Part shown: positions 10,877-21,142 of the stretch, piece by piece | How positions within the stretch are numbered: the first letter of the stretch is position 1 | Layout: each line of letters opens with the position of its first letter | Origin: Melocanna baccifera | Lineage: Eukaryota > Streptophyta > Magnoliopsida > Poales > Poaceae | Assembly: GCA_036346265.1 (NCBI GenBank) | Contig: CM070676.1 | Span: 2,604,001-2,668,000 of the forward strand | Direction: 5' to 3' | Length of the DNA stretch: 64,000 nt | Notes under the pieces: generated by a model | What the model saw: only the letters and a program-made list of their open reading frames with translations | What the model was told of the DNA's origin: nothing | Databases searched by the model: none | Translations under genes and position numbers: made by a program

Positions 10877-13852
10877 ATGGCAATGATTTTTCATGTTTTC
10901 GCTGCAAAATGCATCGACAAGTTAGCTGAGTTGATTGAGAATGAAGCTGTGATGACATCACATGTGCAAGAGGATATCAAGCAGCTCAGAGAGAGTCTGG
11001 AATACTTCAGCTATGTTCATGAGGACGCTCAGGCTTGGGCTATCGGAGATGAAGCAACGAAAATATGGTTGATGGAGTTGAAAGATGTCATGTACTATGT
11101 TGACAACATCATAGATCTCTTCATGATTCGTTCAGAGACATCGATGCCATGTTATTCGTCTGCTTCGGTATGTCGCGATCAATCCCTGTTCTCTTGCTTT
11201 GCAGGCCTTCAATTCAATCATAATATTGCCAAGAAAATTAAGGGTATAAATGAAAGGCTTGATAGAATTTCCAGGAAGAGAGACATGTTTAATTTTGAGA
11301 GAAGTAATCATCCACAGTTTCGAATAACCAGTGTTGATACAAGGCAGACCTCACCTTTAGAGGAACCTGGGATTGTTGGAAGAGATATCAAACGGGCTAC
11401 TGATATGATGGTTGACATAATTATTGAAAATCGCCACCAGAGCATTTCATCTGTTTTTGGGATTACAGGGATGGGGGGAATTGGTAAGACAACATTAGCT
11501 CAGAAGATATATAATGAACATAAGATAAGGGAGGAATTCCAAATCCTTATATGGTTATGTGTTTCTCAGAGCTACTCGGTGACAGGTTTGCTAAAGCAGG
11601 CAATAAAAAAAGCTGGGGGAAACTGTGATCTACTTGAAACTGTGGCCGAGCTTGCGCCTGCTCTACTGGACTCTATCAGAGGAAAGAGTGTGTTTCTTGT
11701 GTTGGATGATGTGTGGAAGTCTGATGTTTGGATTAATCTTCTTCGGTTGCCCTTTCAAAGCAGCACGGGTGCTTATGGAGTTCTTGTTACCTCAAGAGAA
11801 CTCGATGTTTTGACAGAAATGCATGCAGTACATATTCACCGTGTAAATAAGATGGGTGAGAGTGATGGCCTTGAACTGCTCATGAAGAAATCCTTTGGAG
11901 AGAATGAGGAGAGGGCATTCAGTGACATTGGGGAGCAAATAGTCCAAAAATGTGACGGACTTCCTCTTGCCATCAAGGTCATTGCAGGTGCCCTATCTAC
12001 TAAGAAAAGTAGGATGGATTGGGAAAACATCCGTGATAGCAATTGGTCTGTTAAAGGGCTCCCTAAGGAACTTGGAGGATCTTTGTATTTGAGTTATAAA
12101 GACTTGTCTCCTCAACTTAAGCAATGCTTTCTTTGGTGCTCTCTATTGCCTGAGGATTACAACATTCATCGAGATATTATTGCCTGCTGGTGGGTCGCTG
12201 AAGGTTTCATAACAATAGAGCAAAACTTGTCAGTATATGAAGTTGCAGAACAGTACTACCTTGAACTGATTAGGAGGAACCTTCTCCAACCAACACCATC
12301 ATCAATTTACCAAGGGAGATCAACAATGCATGATCTTCTGAGGTCACTTGCCCAACATTTGACAAAACATGAATCCTTATTTATCAAAGGAGATGCAGTA
12401 TGTATACCTAGTGTTCACCGCTTAGGGATCAGCAACGTTAAAGATAAACTACCAGCTGCACTTAAAAAGCAGGATTGTCTTAGGTCTCTCCTCCTGTTTC
12501 ATAGCCAGAACTTTGAGGCAACCAAAAATGACACCTTCATAAGGCTTAAGCATCTTCGTGTCTTGGATCTTAGTCATACAAGCATCCGGAGAATTCCGGA
12601 ATCATTGAAAATCTTGATGCAATTGAGGCTCCTGGACGTGAGTCATTCAAAAATAGGTAGCCTCCCAGATTTCATTGGTAACCTTAAAAAGCTCGAGTAC
12701 CTTTCAGTACGTGGTTGCCGTCATCTGCGCAGCTTGCCATCTAGTATCATGATGCTTTCCAACCTAGGGGTGCTCATCCTATCTGGCTGTGCAATCACTC
12801 ATGTGCCACAGGGAATCGAGAAGCTGCAGCAACTGGACAACGTCCGAGGAATTTTTGAAGATGGCAATGGCTTTAGGTTGGATGAATTGCAGACTCTTTG
12901 TAATCTCCGGCGTCTTTGGATTGTGAGGCTAGAAAAAGCTAGGCTAGGAAGTCAAATACTCAAGGACATGAGTTACCTTAAAGAACTCGGGATCTGCTGC
13001 ACTGAAGGCATAAATCCGATGCATTATCAGGCCACTGATCTTGGGAGAATTCAACAAGTCTATGAGATGCTTATCCCATCAAGGAATCTAAGGTATCTCC
13101 ACACCAACGGATTTCCAGGCGAGAGATTTCCGAAGTGGCTATGCTCACAACCGCAGAATACCATACCAGACCTAGCTCAGTTGCACCTTCATTACTGCTT
13201 ATCATGTCTAGCACTCCCACCAGCAGGCCAGCTGCCGGCACTTCAAGTTCTTGAAATTAAGGGTGCATATGCAATAGCGAGTATGGGTGCAGAACTCCTT
13301 GGACAAGGTGTCAGGTCTGCGGCATGCCCTACTGTGTTTCCAAAGCTTGAATTGCTTCAAGTTACAGAAATGCATAATTTGGAAAGTTGGTCCCTAAACA
13401 CTGACAATTTGTTCAATGAGGTGTCTGGAAACCCCCCGCAGATCATTCTGATGCCTTGTCTTCAGCGGTTATTGCTTGTTGACTGTCCAAAGCTAAGAGC
13501 GCTTCCTGAAGATTTGCAGAAAGTTTCTAGCTTAAAGAGAGTTCACATAGAAGGCGTCCATAGCATAGAAGAAATCACAAATCTCCCTGGAGTTGTGTGG
13601 CTCATGGTCAAGAATAACCGCAAGCTGAGAAGGATCTGCAATCTCTACAAGTTGCAACGCTTGTTTGCACAAGATTGCCCAGCACTGGAGCAAGCAGTGT
13701 GTCTCAGTTCAATGGAACTCCTGTACTTGGTTGACTGTCTTCAGGAGGAATGCATCAGGAGATGCTTTTTGAGACAACACGTCCTGATTCATGTTGCAAC
13801 AACAGGTGGAGATGGCAGGGATGTCTTCCCAGATGAGTCCCTTTACAACTAA
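10877..13852 (+). CDS. CC-NB-ARC-LRR disease-resistance protein (NLR)
   Basis: Intracellular immune receptor, about 991 residues in one exon. The N-terminal coiled-coil (Rx-N type) spans about 1-150, with an EDVID-position segment LKDVMYYVDNIIDLF near 66-80. NB-ARC motifs follow in order: P-loop GMGGIGKTT (about 198), RNBS-A around ILIWLCVSQ, kinase-2 FLVLDDVW (about 273), RNBS-B VLVTSRE, GLPLAIKV (about 361), RNBS-D-like QCFLWCSLLPEDYNI and the MHD motif in TMHDLL (about 483). Leucine-rich repeats run from about 530 to the end. An upstream in-frame ATG at 10808 would add 23 residues; I prefer 10877 because it opens the usual coiled-coil (MAMIFHVFAAKCIDKLAELI) and has a GGCGATGG context. All nucleotide-binding motifs look intact. 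The recognised pathogen cannot be read from the sequence. No integrated extra domain is seen. Confidence 0.93.
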   Translation: MAMIFHVFAAKCIDKLAELIENEAVMTSHVQEDIKQLRESLEYFSYVHEDAQAWAIGDEATKIWLMELKDVMYYVDNIIDLFMIRSETSMPCYSSASVCRDQSLFSCFAGLQFNHNIAKKIKGINERLDRISRKRDMFNFERSNHPQFRITSVDTRQTSPLEEPGIVGRDIKRATDMMVDIIIENRHQSISSVFGITGMGGIGKTTLAQKIYNEHKIREEFQILIWLCVSQSYSVTGLLKQAIKKAGGNCDLLETVAELAPALLDSIRGKSVFLVLDDVWKSDVWINLLRLPFQSSTGAYGVLVTSRELDVLTEMHAVHIHRVNKMGESDGLELLMKKSFGENEERAFSDIGEQIVQKCDGLPLAIKVIAGALSTKKSRMDWENIRDSNWSVKGLPKELGGSLYLSYKDLSPQLKQCFLWCSLLPEDYNIHRDIIACWWVAEGFITIEQNLSVYEVAEQYYLELIRRNLLQPTPSSIYQGRSTMHDLLRSLAQHLTKHESLFIKGDAVCIPSVHRLGISNVKDKLPAALKKQDCLRSLLLFHSQNFEATKNDTFIRLKHLRVLDLSHTSIRRIPESLKILMQLRLLDVSHSKIGSLPDFIGNLKKLEYLSVRGCRHLRSLPSSIMMLSNLGVLILSGCAITHVPQGIEKLQQLDNVRGIFEDGNGFRLDELQTLCNLRRLWIVRLEKARLGSQILKDMSYLKELGICCTEGINPMHYQATDLGRIQQVYEMLIPSRNLRYLHTNGFPGERFPKWLCSQPQNTIPDLAQLHLHYCLSCLALPPAGQLPALQVLEIKGAYAIASMGAELLGQGVRSAACPTVFPKLELLQVTEMHNLESWSLNTDNLFNEVSGNPPQIILMPCLQRLLLVDCPKLRALPEDLQKVSSLKRVHIEGVHSIEEITNLPGVVWLMVKNNRKLRRICNLYKLQRLFAQDCPALEQAVCLSSMELLYLVDCLQEECIRRCFLRQHVLIHVATTGGDGRDVFPDESLYN

Positions 13853-14840
13853 GAGAGGTAAATTGTAAGCTGATATTTCACTATTATCGTGTAAAAAAAC
13901 TTCATAGTTATGCGATGCGTCTACGATTGATGCAGTTTAGGGGAATAGAACCGTAAAATATGTAAACCGAATTGTTCTAGATTTGATTTACATATGTGCA
14001 TTCTTCAAGTTTGGTCTGGTGTCATTGTGTCATTTAATATGTCTGTATCCTTTGCAATAAACCGCTGCCGGCGATCGTCAGTTGATCACGAAGGATGTAT
14101 ACAGAACTTGTGCGACCACCGGTCAGTTATATACATGGTTTAAAAAGGAAATGCCTGGTGTTACGTAGAACCACAAAACGGAGAAGGCGTTGGTATTGTT
14201 AGCACTAGAGACGATCCGAGATACGAGCTGTATGTGGCGTACTGTAATACGTCTACCCATTCATTAAGTACACTTTTAAGTGATCATCCCGGTATGACTG
14301 CTAAAAGTACATGACAGAATACACAGTCGAAAGTACAGATTTTTTTCCCTTGTATATATATTGGTCACCTTGTTTACCTAAAATACTTACTGATGTCACT
14401 CTGCTCTATTATGCCCTGACCGTGTGCCATGGATGATTCTAAACTTTTTGGGCTGATCAAGCTTCTGTGGCCTGTCTTTTTATCTAATGAACTATGCAGG
14501 ACAACCCGATTCTGATGCCTGTCTTCTCCATTATGCCCTGACCGTGTGCTACGTGATATTTTTCGTCAGAAAACAGTACACTTTTAACCCTAGATAGATA
14601 GCAGAACAGAACAGTAAGGCACAGCATAATAGCACACATAATAATAATTATTATTACAGCACGGCATGCTCGCTGTTACACAGTACCACACACTAGAACC
14701 GTCTACAAGCCTACAAGGACCCCAGGTGGAGAGGAAGGACGGGCGCACTCTCTGATCTTATTTATTATAGCATGCACGCCCTCAGTTCACACAGGCACAC
14801 ATTACTAGTAAACACACGGTCGCACAGTGACAAGCTTAAC
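13853..14840. other. 3' flank of NLR and 3' side of metallothionein gene
   Basis: No coding sequence supported. A phrase (t(c)attatgccctgaccgtgtgc) occurs at about 14,410 and 14,531, indicating a small local duplication. The right part probably contains the 3' UTR of the minus-strand metallothionein gene. Confidence 0.4.
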
Positions 14841-14869
14841 ACACACACACACACACGCACACACACACA
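14838..14869. repeat. (CA)n microsatellite
   Basis: Runs of CA interrupted once by CG, about 75-110 bp past the metallothionein stop codon and so probably in its 3' UTR. Confidence 0.8.
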
Positions 14870-14946
14870 CTGCTGCATACAACACTTCAGTCTTACATCT
14901 CATCTAGTACTCCCGTCTCCTTAATTTGGCGAGGGGCGCTGCTGCT

Positions 14947-16837
14947 TCACTTGCAGTTACAGGGGTTGCAGGTGCAGGGGTTGCACTTGCAGCCTCCATC
15001 CTCGGCTCCGGTGGCGGCGGCGGCGGCCTCGAGTCCATCAGTGTGGCTGCAAAGAATCAGATATCACAGTAGGTTAATTAATAAGATGGCAATATGCGTA
15101 TTTACATCAGTAAAGAACACTACTGAACATGAACATGGTGTGCAGTCGGGAGAGAATTGTCGGGACTGTTGCTATGCGGTTTAATTCAGTGCAAGACAGA
15201 TGGAAAGGCAGTAGTTTCTTTACAAATGGGAGATAAGTTTTTGTCGTAACATGGTGCTTAAAGTCTCCCTGCTTACGTTCGTAAGTTTTTGTCGTAACAT
15301 GGTGCTCAAGTCTTCTTGCTTACAGAGTTTTTGTCCTAACATGGTACTCAAGTCTTCTTGCTTTTATAACATAGCTAATTTTGATGATAGTTTATTTAAC
15401 ATAATTAAATTTAAAAAATCTAAAAAAAGATTATTCTATCACATATTATGCAAACAAGTACGAAAAAAGTAGCATTAAAACTAAAATAAAATAGAAAAAG
15501 ATGAAATTTAGTAATAGTAAAAAAAATAAATCAGAAGTTCAGATCGAGATTTGAACTGAACGGGACCTAAGTCTTCTTGCTTACGTTCAGAGAGATTTGT
15601 GGCAGTGCGTTTTTTCTACACACACCTCAAGCAAAAAGTAGCAGCGCTGCTAAAACAGGTTCCACGTTTCTAACAAAATGGTATAAATCAATTAGAGAAA
15701 AGAACATCATAAATATGTTGGTGCTTTTTTAACACATGGATTTGCCCCCAAATAATTTATTCGCAGGAATCACAAATACAGAATAGAAGGTATCAGGGGA
15801 AGGATTAGTGCAGTGTACATACCCCTTGGAAGGTGCAACACCCATGATCACGGCCTGGGTGGTGGTGGTGGTCACCTCCTCAGCCATCTCTGGGTACATC
15901 TTGCAGCTGCATGCAACAAATCAAAAGGATCACGACCTATATTTTTTTCCCTCGTCCTGAGAAAAGAGAAGCATGCGCCTCACCTCAAAGGGGGAAAAAT
16001 TCTAAAAAATTACAGAAAGACCCATGAGAAAGCTTCCCTAAACAAAAGCTTTCTTCCAGGAGAAGAATTTATTTCCTCTCAACAGATATCCTTATCGGAT
16101 TTGTCCATAAACCATGACAATACTAACTCGAAAACAACCAATAACCAAAGAAGCCAAAAAACCATGGCATGCTAGGAAGAACAAGATAAAAGATCCACCT
16201 GACAACCAATAACCAAAGGAAGCCAAAAAACCATGACATGCTAGGAAGAACAAGATCAAAGATCAACCTATAGACCTATTCTTTTTTGTTGTGGTTTTTG
16301 GCTGAAATTTTTGAATTTTAGCTATTTACGATAGAGATTACGTGGAAAAATACTTACTTACGATTTTGGATGATACAGATGTTAAGCTTTTAGCGTATAT
16401 AATTAACTTGTAAACTCCTTCTTAAAAAATACTCCGTTTAAAAGTTAAATACTGTAGCAAAAACCAAAAACCGTTTTAAGAAGCTGAAAAAAACAGACCC
16501 TAAATCAATAACCAAAGGAGGCAAAAAAATAAACCCCCATAACACTCTACGAAGAACAAGATCAAAGATCAACCTAACAATAAATAACCAAAGGAGGCAA
16601 AAAAAACCATGACATGCTAGAAAGAACAAGATCACAGATCAACCTGACAATCAATAACCAAAGGAGGCAAAAAAAAAAAAACAACCATGACATGCTAGGA
16701 AGAACAAGATCAAGACCACCCACGAGAGATCGGATCGGATCAGATCAGATCAGAAAAACCTTAAAATCTTACCCTCCGCAGCCGCTGCCGCACTTGCAGG
16801 TGTCTCCGCAGCCGCAGTTGCCTCCGCAGCACGACAT
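14947..16837 (-). CDS. MT2: Type 2 metallothionein
   Basis: Cytosolic cysteine-rich protein that binds Zn and Cu ions and buffers redox stress. Three exons on the minus strand: 16773-16837, 15823-15906 and 14947-15046. Introns are GT-AG and the joined frame gives 82 residues. The N-terminal domain starts MSCCGGNCGCG and shows the CC-CXC-CXC-CXXC spacing that defines plant type 2. The spacer contains KMYPEMAEE and VIMGVAPSKG. The C-terminal domain ends CKCNPCTCNPCNCK, three CXC pairs. The frame was too short and split for an ORF list. One oddity is that the first two C-terminal CXC pairs are separated by two residues (NP), where relatives I know usually have three (as in CGSNC or CGDNC). Both introns carry tandem repeats and a MITE. 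A TATA element lies about 110 bp upstream. Confidence 0.93.
15236..15363. repeat. Tandem repeat, three copies of 40-48 bp, in metallothionein intron 2
   Basis: Copies start at 15236, 15284 and 15326 (agtttttgtcgtaacatggt and variants). A fourth partial copy (aagtcttcttgcttacgttc) lies at about 15569-15588, beyond an inserted MITE. Confidence 0.8.
15366..15568. mobile_element. MITE, family A, inside metallothionein intron 2
   Basis: Contains tttaacataattaaattta, tatcacatattatgcaaac, and a gaaatttagtaatagtaaaa end characteristic of family A in inverse orientation. It sits within the tandem-repeat array of the intron. Confidence 0.5.
16111..16722. repeat. Tandem repeat array, about 65-75 bp unit, in metallothionein intron 1
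   Basis: Five to six copies of a unit containing catgacatgctaggaagaac, aagatcaaagatcaacctga and aataaccaaaggaggcaaaa. Copies begin near 16111 (partial), 16162, 16230, 16530, 16605 and 16682 (partial). The third copy is split by an inserted MITE at about 16269-16502. Confidence 0.85.
16269..16502. mobile_element. MITE, family B, splitting a repeat unit of intron 1
   Basis: Runs from a cctattctttttt end with 'gtttttggctgaaa' to a terminal 'caaaaaccgttttaagaagc...cagacccta' end. The flanking repeat unit reads on when this stretch is removed, which shows it is a later insertion. Confidence 0.65.
16732..16754. repeat. Short (GATCA/GATCG)n tract
   Basis: About five pentamer units (gatcg, then gatca) next to the first intron donor of the metallothionein gene. 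Confidence 0.7.
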
Positions 16838-16944
16838 CCTCGCAAGAGATCAAAGACCACAAACAAGCCTCACAACCGAAAGCACTCTGTTATTCTGTGC
16901 TGTATCACACACAGGGATCCCCTGAGCTGCTTGGGAGGTGGTTC

Positions 16945-16950
16945 TTATAC
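16945..16950 (-). promoter_or_regulatory. TATA box of the metallothionein gene
   Basis: Minus strand reads gctgtataagaacc, a good plant TATA element, about 110 bp upstream of the start codon. Confidence 0.6.
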
Positions 16951-17049
16951 AGCGGGGATAGGCCATCCGCCGTCCACGTGGCGCGCATTGGGATCGATGG
17001 CATCTGTGACATGACGTTACCGATGCCCGCCAAGTGTGAAGCGAGGGCG

Positions 17050-17828
17050 CATTTGGCCACCAGCTCCACTTATTCCCAGGAGTAGCCTCTGGCCCGCTGA
17101 AAAACCATTTTCTGGCCCCGTAGTGCGCTCGGTGCGCGCGCGAGGGCCCCTGTTTTGTGTGTTTTTTTTAAGAATTTGTAAATCGGTTAAAAAGTTCATA
17201 AATTATGTTGCAAATTTAACATTTATGAATTATTCTGAAAAAAATTATATGATCGTATTATTTGTAACGATTTTTGTAATATAGAAAATAAGATTAAAAC
17301 ATTATCAAATTTATTTTGAAGGTTTTTTAAGTGTATTTGGTTGTATAATTTTTGATGAATTTTGTATATTGTTAAATTTTACACGTCATTTTATGCAGCA
17401 TGTTTTCGGGAGGCACCCGACATCCGATTGTTTTTTGTAAAGTATACTTGAATTAAAATTATATTATGTAGACATACAATGCAAACAGGATATACATGAT
17501 GTCATGGTTGAGCCGGTCGCTTCGGCCTTTGATGGCGTAGGTGATCTTCGGATAAGGTAAACTTGTAGGAAGGATAGCGTGCGCTTCAAAGCCATACTGT
17601 GAGGCATGTGTCGAGGTGACGCTAAACACTGCGTAGGCGGTTTTAGCGTGTGGTTGGTGGCGTATAGTTTTGCAAGTTAGTGTTAACTTTTTTAAGCCAA
17701 TGGTTCATGGGTTGTTTAGACCATGCTAGCCATGTTTTAAAACCCTTTTGAGTTTAAAGTATTTCTTTCCAGTACTATGGAATACAAAGTAATTTAATTT
17801 GTTATCAAAATCTTAAATCTTAGGACTC
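17050..17828. other. Unassigned stretch upstream of the metallothionein gene
   Basis: AT-rich sequence with one GC-rich island (about 17,500-17,700). No gene or repeat was recognised. Confidence 0.4.
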
Positions 17829-18130
17829 ATTCAATTTATCTTTTTATATCTTTTGTCTTTTGATTAAAATATTATTGTAGTGGCTGTTAATTTTTTTTAT
17901 TAAATATTCAATTAAGGAAAATAAAGAAAAAAGAGTAAAAATAAAAAACACTGTTATATCTTCACGGATAATACAAAAAAGAGAGAGAGAAAAAAAGAAC
18001 ATGTCAAGAAACCAATGCATTCTCAACAACTTTTATCTTTTAAAAACTAGAAGTCAGAAGCTAAAAGATTCTCAACAACTTTTATCTTTTAAAAACTAGA
18101 AGTCAGAAGCTAAAAAATATTTAGAATAGG
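17829..18130. mobile_element. MITE, family A-related copy
   Basis: Contains ttatatcttcacggataata and an acaaaaaagagagag segment shared with the copies at 1.2 kb and 34.2 kb. Near its right end a 43-bp segment (gattctcaacaacttttatc...) is duplicated in tandem (about 18,010-18,110). Confidence 0.45.
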
Positions 18131-19170
18131 GCCTTAACCGGCACAAGAGATCGGGATCAAACCCTGAAAAATAAGTGCTACATTGGTATATCAAGTTTAT
18201 TATATTTTGGTACGAGTTTAAATCCTTCCACATATATCTTCACTCTAGAATGCGGTTTTAAATTCCAAGACTATAATCTGGTGAAGATAGTAGTAAATCT
18301 AGTGATGTGGCACGTACGTGTTTCATGTCGCGTGCCGACATATTTTTCTTTTCTTTTATCTAACAGGAGATTGATGCTTACCACAAGAGAGGGGCATCAG
18401 AGTATCATGGTGCTTACTGATGTGTTGGACGGAGGCCTATCCCATGTCAAGAAATCAACGTAGTGAAAATGAACCAGGAAAATGCCCCCAAAAAATAAGG
18501 ATGGTACGCAGAAAGTATGTTCATGTCTAACTATTAATGTTGTCATGTCTGACTATTAATGTTGCGTTTTGATTCCATCTTGTGGACCTATCAGTCACCA
18601 CTCACTGGCTCCAGAAAGTTCCATGTCTATTTAGTGGATTGAAACTTCCTTCTAACCTTCTTTTTCTTTCACAGGAGAGTACATTGTCTGAATTTTGTCT
18701 AGAATCTTGTAGTATGTACAATCCTCCCTAGTCACTCGTTATGAGTGAATAGCAAATTCATGCAATAATTTTAGGAATATTTTCCTTTTGGTTTTTATGC
18801 CATTTCCTCGTTGCAAAGCAATTGCAAGCTTCTAGCTAGTAATGATATACATTCTATTCTCCATGAGAAATAATGAAATTATTAATCATCGGTTTCCATA
18901 ATGATATCGGTAATTCACAGGGAAAAAAAATGAAAACAGCGTTCTTGGCGTGGTGTTGCCAGTGACACAAAAATCAAGAAAGTTACGGCCCTACCTGTCT
19001 CAAAACTTTTTCTGTTTGACATCATTCTCAATACAAAAGAAGAAGAAAAAAAAAGAAAAAAAGCTCCAATTTTACTTGCATTGAGTTGAAACACGTGTAA
19101 GCTTGAAGTACATAAATATCTAAGCCAGCAACGACGTGGCCGTACAACAATGTGTTAAAAAGAGTCGGTC
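18131..19170. other. Unassigned intergenic stretch
   Basis: No gene supported. A small tandem duplication (catgtct(a/g)actattaatgtt) lies at about 18,524-18,563. Confidence 0.4.
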
Positions 19171-19440
19171 CATTTCGACTGGAGTTTATGTTTTCTAGTT
19201 TATTTTTATTATTTTTAAATGTTTTTGTTTTTTGGTTTTTGAGCTCTTTTTATCATTTTTCTGTATTTTTTGTATTATACGTGATGCGTTAATATACTTT
19301 TTTTATTTTAATTTTTTAAATTTAATTATGCTAAATAAATCACTGTTATCTACCGTGTAAAATAAATCAACTACAATAAAATTTAGTCATAAGTCATATA
19401 GCTTATTAAGTTTAATCGAGCACCCCTTAATTACAACAGT
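19171..19440. mobile_element. MITE, family A, copy
   Basis: Shows the T-rich arm, 'tgtattatacgtgatgcgtt', 'taaatttaattatgctaaat' and 'aaataaatcaactacaataa', all family A landmarks. Confidence 0.55.
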
Positions 19441-19934
19441 GAATGTAAAATGATCTGGCCATCAGACAAGTGACAGGTGTTACAATAAACAATTGGGGGT
19501 GGATGGGTGGGTTAGTAAGTAAAGCTGAGAGCGACGTGTCATTATCGGATAGAGAAGAGAAACATTATCAACATTGACTTCGGACCTTTGCAATTCCTAC
19601 GAAAATTAAACATGACGTTGCTGTAGAAACCGGTGCATGAAGAATTACAGCACTCACTCAATCAGAAATTGATGCCTTAATAAATAAATCTCGCTGTCTT
19701 GAATCTTCAGAAAAAGAGAGAAAATTCCCACTCTCTTTGCACCAAATTAAAAGTTGAGTTGTTATTAGCTTTCGCTGTTACATGACAACCACGTTTTCCT
19801 CCATTGCAGCATTCTTACCAGCAACCCTGCCGACAGGTGTGGCGATAATGCATGGGTTATTCATTTGCTTTAGATTTTTTTTTCCCATGAGAATGGTGTC
19901 AGCAGTGCCTACGCGTGGATAAGATTCATATCAC
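19441..19934. other. Unassigned stretch before the LINE
   Basis: No gene supported. The right edge has poly-T runs (19,876-19,883; 19,935-19,954) that may mark the poly(A) end of the minus-strand LINE. Confidence 0.35.
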
Positions 19935-20264
19935 TTTTTTTTCTTTTTCTTTTTTGAACGCGGCTTTTCTTTTTCCTGGCTCAAGCACTGCCAACTCGGT
20001 GGCAAAAAAATGTCTTGGTTTGCTTTAGGTTCTAGGCAATGTTTATCTGTCTCTGCATTGTGTTTGCAGATACCTTCACGTAGTCGTGCTGTAAGCATGC
20101 ATGACTGCATGTTGATGGAGCCTCTGGAATTGTCTTACACCTCCGGAAAATATCTGGGGCCATGCCTGAAAGAAAATTCTTTGTTTAAGTTCTTCTCGGA
20201 CGCAAAGAAAATGTTTTGGAAGACTGCTTCTGCCATGTCATATGCACTACACATCTGAAGAAAG

Positions 20265-20670
20265 TGTTGCATTGTAAGGATCTTTTCACCTTAAAAACTA
20301 GTCAATGAGATAAGAGATCTTCCACTTTTAAATTAGGTCTATTGCCATTCCATAATCAATATACGACTATTCCAACAATCTTCCCCTTTATATATTGGTG
20401 TCTCTCAGTCGTTCACTGCCCTTTTATCGTACACCGACGGTCCTTCAGGGTCCCCTTCACCGTACACCGATGGTCCCTCAGATTCACAGTCCATCAGGCG
20501 TTTACATCCTAGTGTCTATTGGACCAGAGATATTAGAACCGGGCTCTGATACCACTTGTTGGATCATAAGAGCATTTTCACCTCAAAAACTAGTCAATAA
20601 GATGAGGGTCTCCCTCACTTTTAAATTAGATCTCTTGCCCTTCTACAACCAATATGGGACTATTCCAACA
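20265..20670 (-). mobile_element. TRIM (terminal-repeat retrotransposon in miniature) nested in the LINE
   Basis: Two LTRs (20265-20377, 113 bp; 20557-20670, 114 bp) run tgttg...ccaaca. On the minus strand a priming site tggtatcagagccc (20541-20554) lies 2 bp inside the right LTR. A purine tract (aaaggggaagat) abuts the left LTR. Flanks are gaaag (20260-20264) and gtaag (20671-20675), a 5-bp target duplication with one mismatch. There is no coding capacity; it needs enzymes from another LTR element. Confidence 0.88.
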
Positions 20671-21010
20671 GTAAGTCTGTGCAGTGAAGTTGTAAGAAGT
20701 GCAGAGTGACTACCAGGAAAACATGAGGTGCCACATTTGCTTCGCCACTGAACACCGGATGAAGAGATGGTCGATAGTCTGGAAGTCTTGGTCACAGAAT
20801 AGACATGTCGTCTATGCTGGTATGTTGTGCTTTATAAACCTTACGAAAGTCCATACTCGGCGTTTGAGGACCAGCCATGTGAACAGCTTGGCTTTGAGGG
20901 GGCTGCATTTTTCCACAATTCATTGGCACAAGGGAATTGAACCAAACCTTGATAAAGAGCTTTGTAAGCCGATTTGGGAGGGTAGATTCCTCCGGCTGAC
21001 CAGCGCCTTA

Positions 21011-21142
21011 TAATCTCATCTGTGACCCCTTCTTATAATTGTACTTGGCTTATAGCTGAGCATCACGAAAGGCTTGTAATCTCATCTGTGACCCCTTCTT
21101 ATAATTGTACTTGGCTTATAGCTGAGCATCACGAAAGGCTTG
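21011..21142. repeat. Tandem duplication, period 66 bp, within the LINE
   Basis: Two essentially identical adjacent copies start at 21011 and 21077 (taatctcatctgtgacccct...). The near-identity suggests a recent event after the LINE died. Confidence 0.9.

Noticed and set aside
16111..16722. Repeat array as a CRISPR array
   Set aside because: Units are contiguous without unique spacers and lie in a plant intron.
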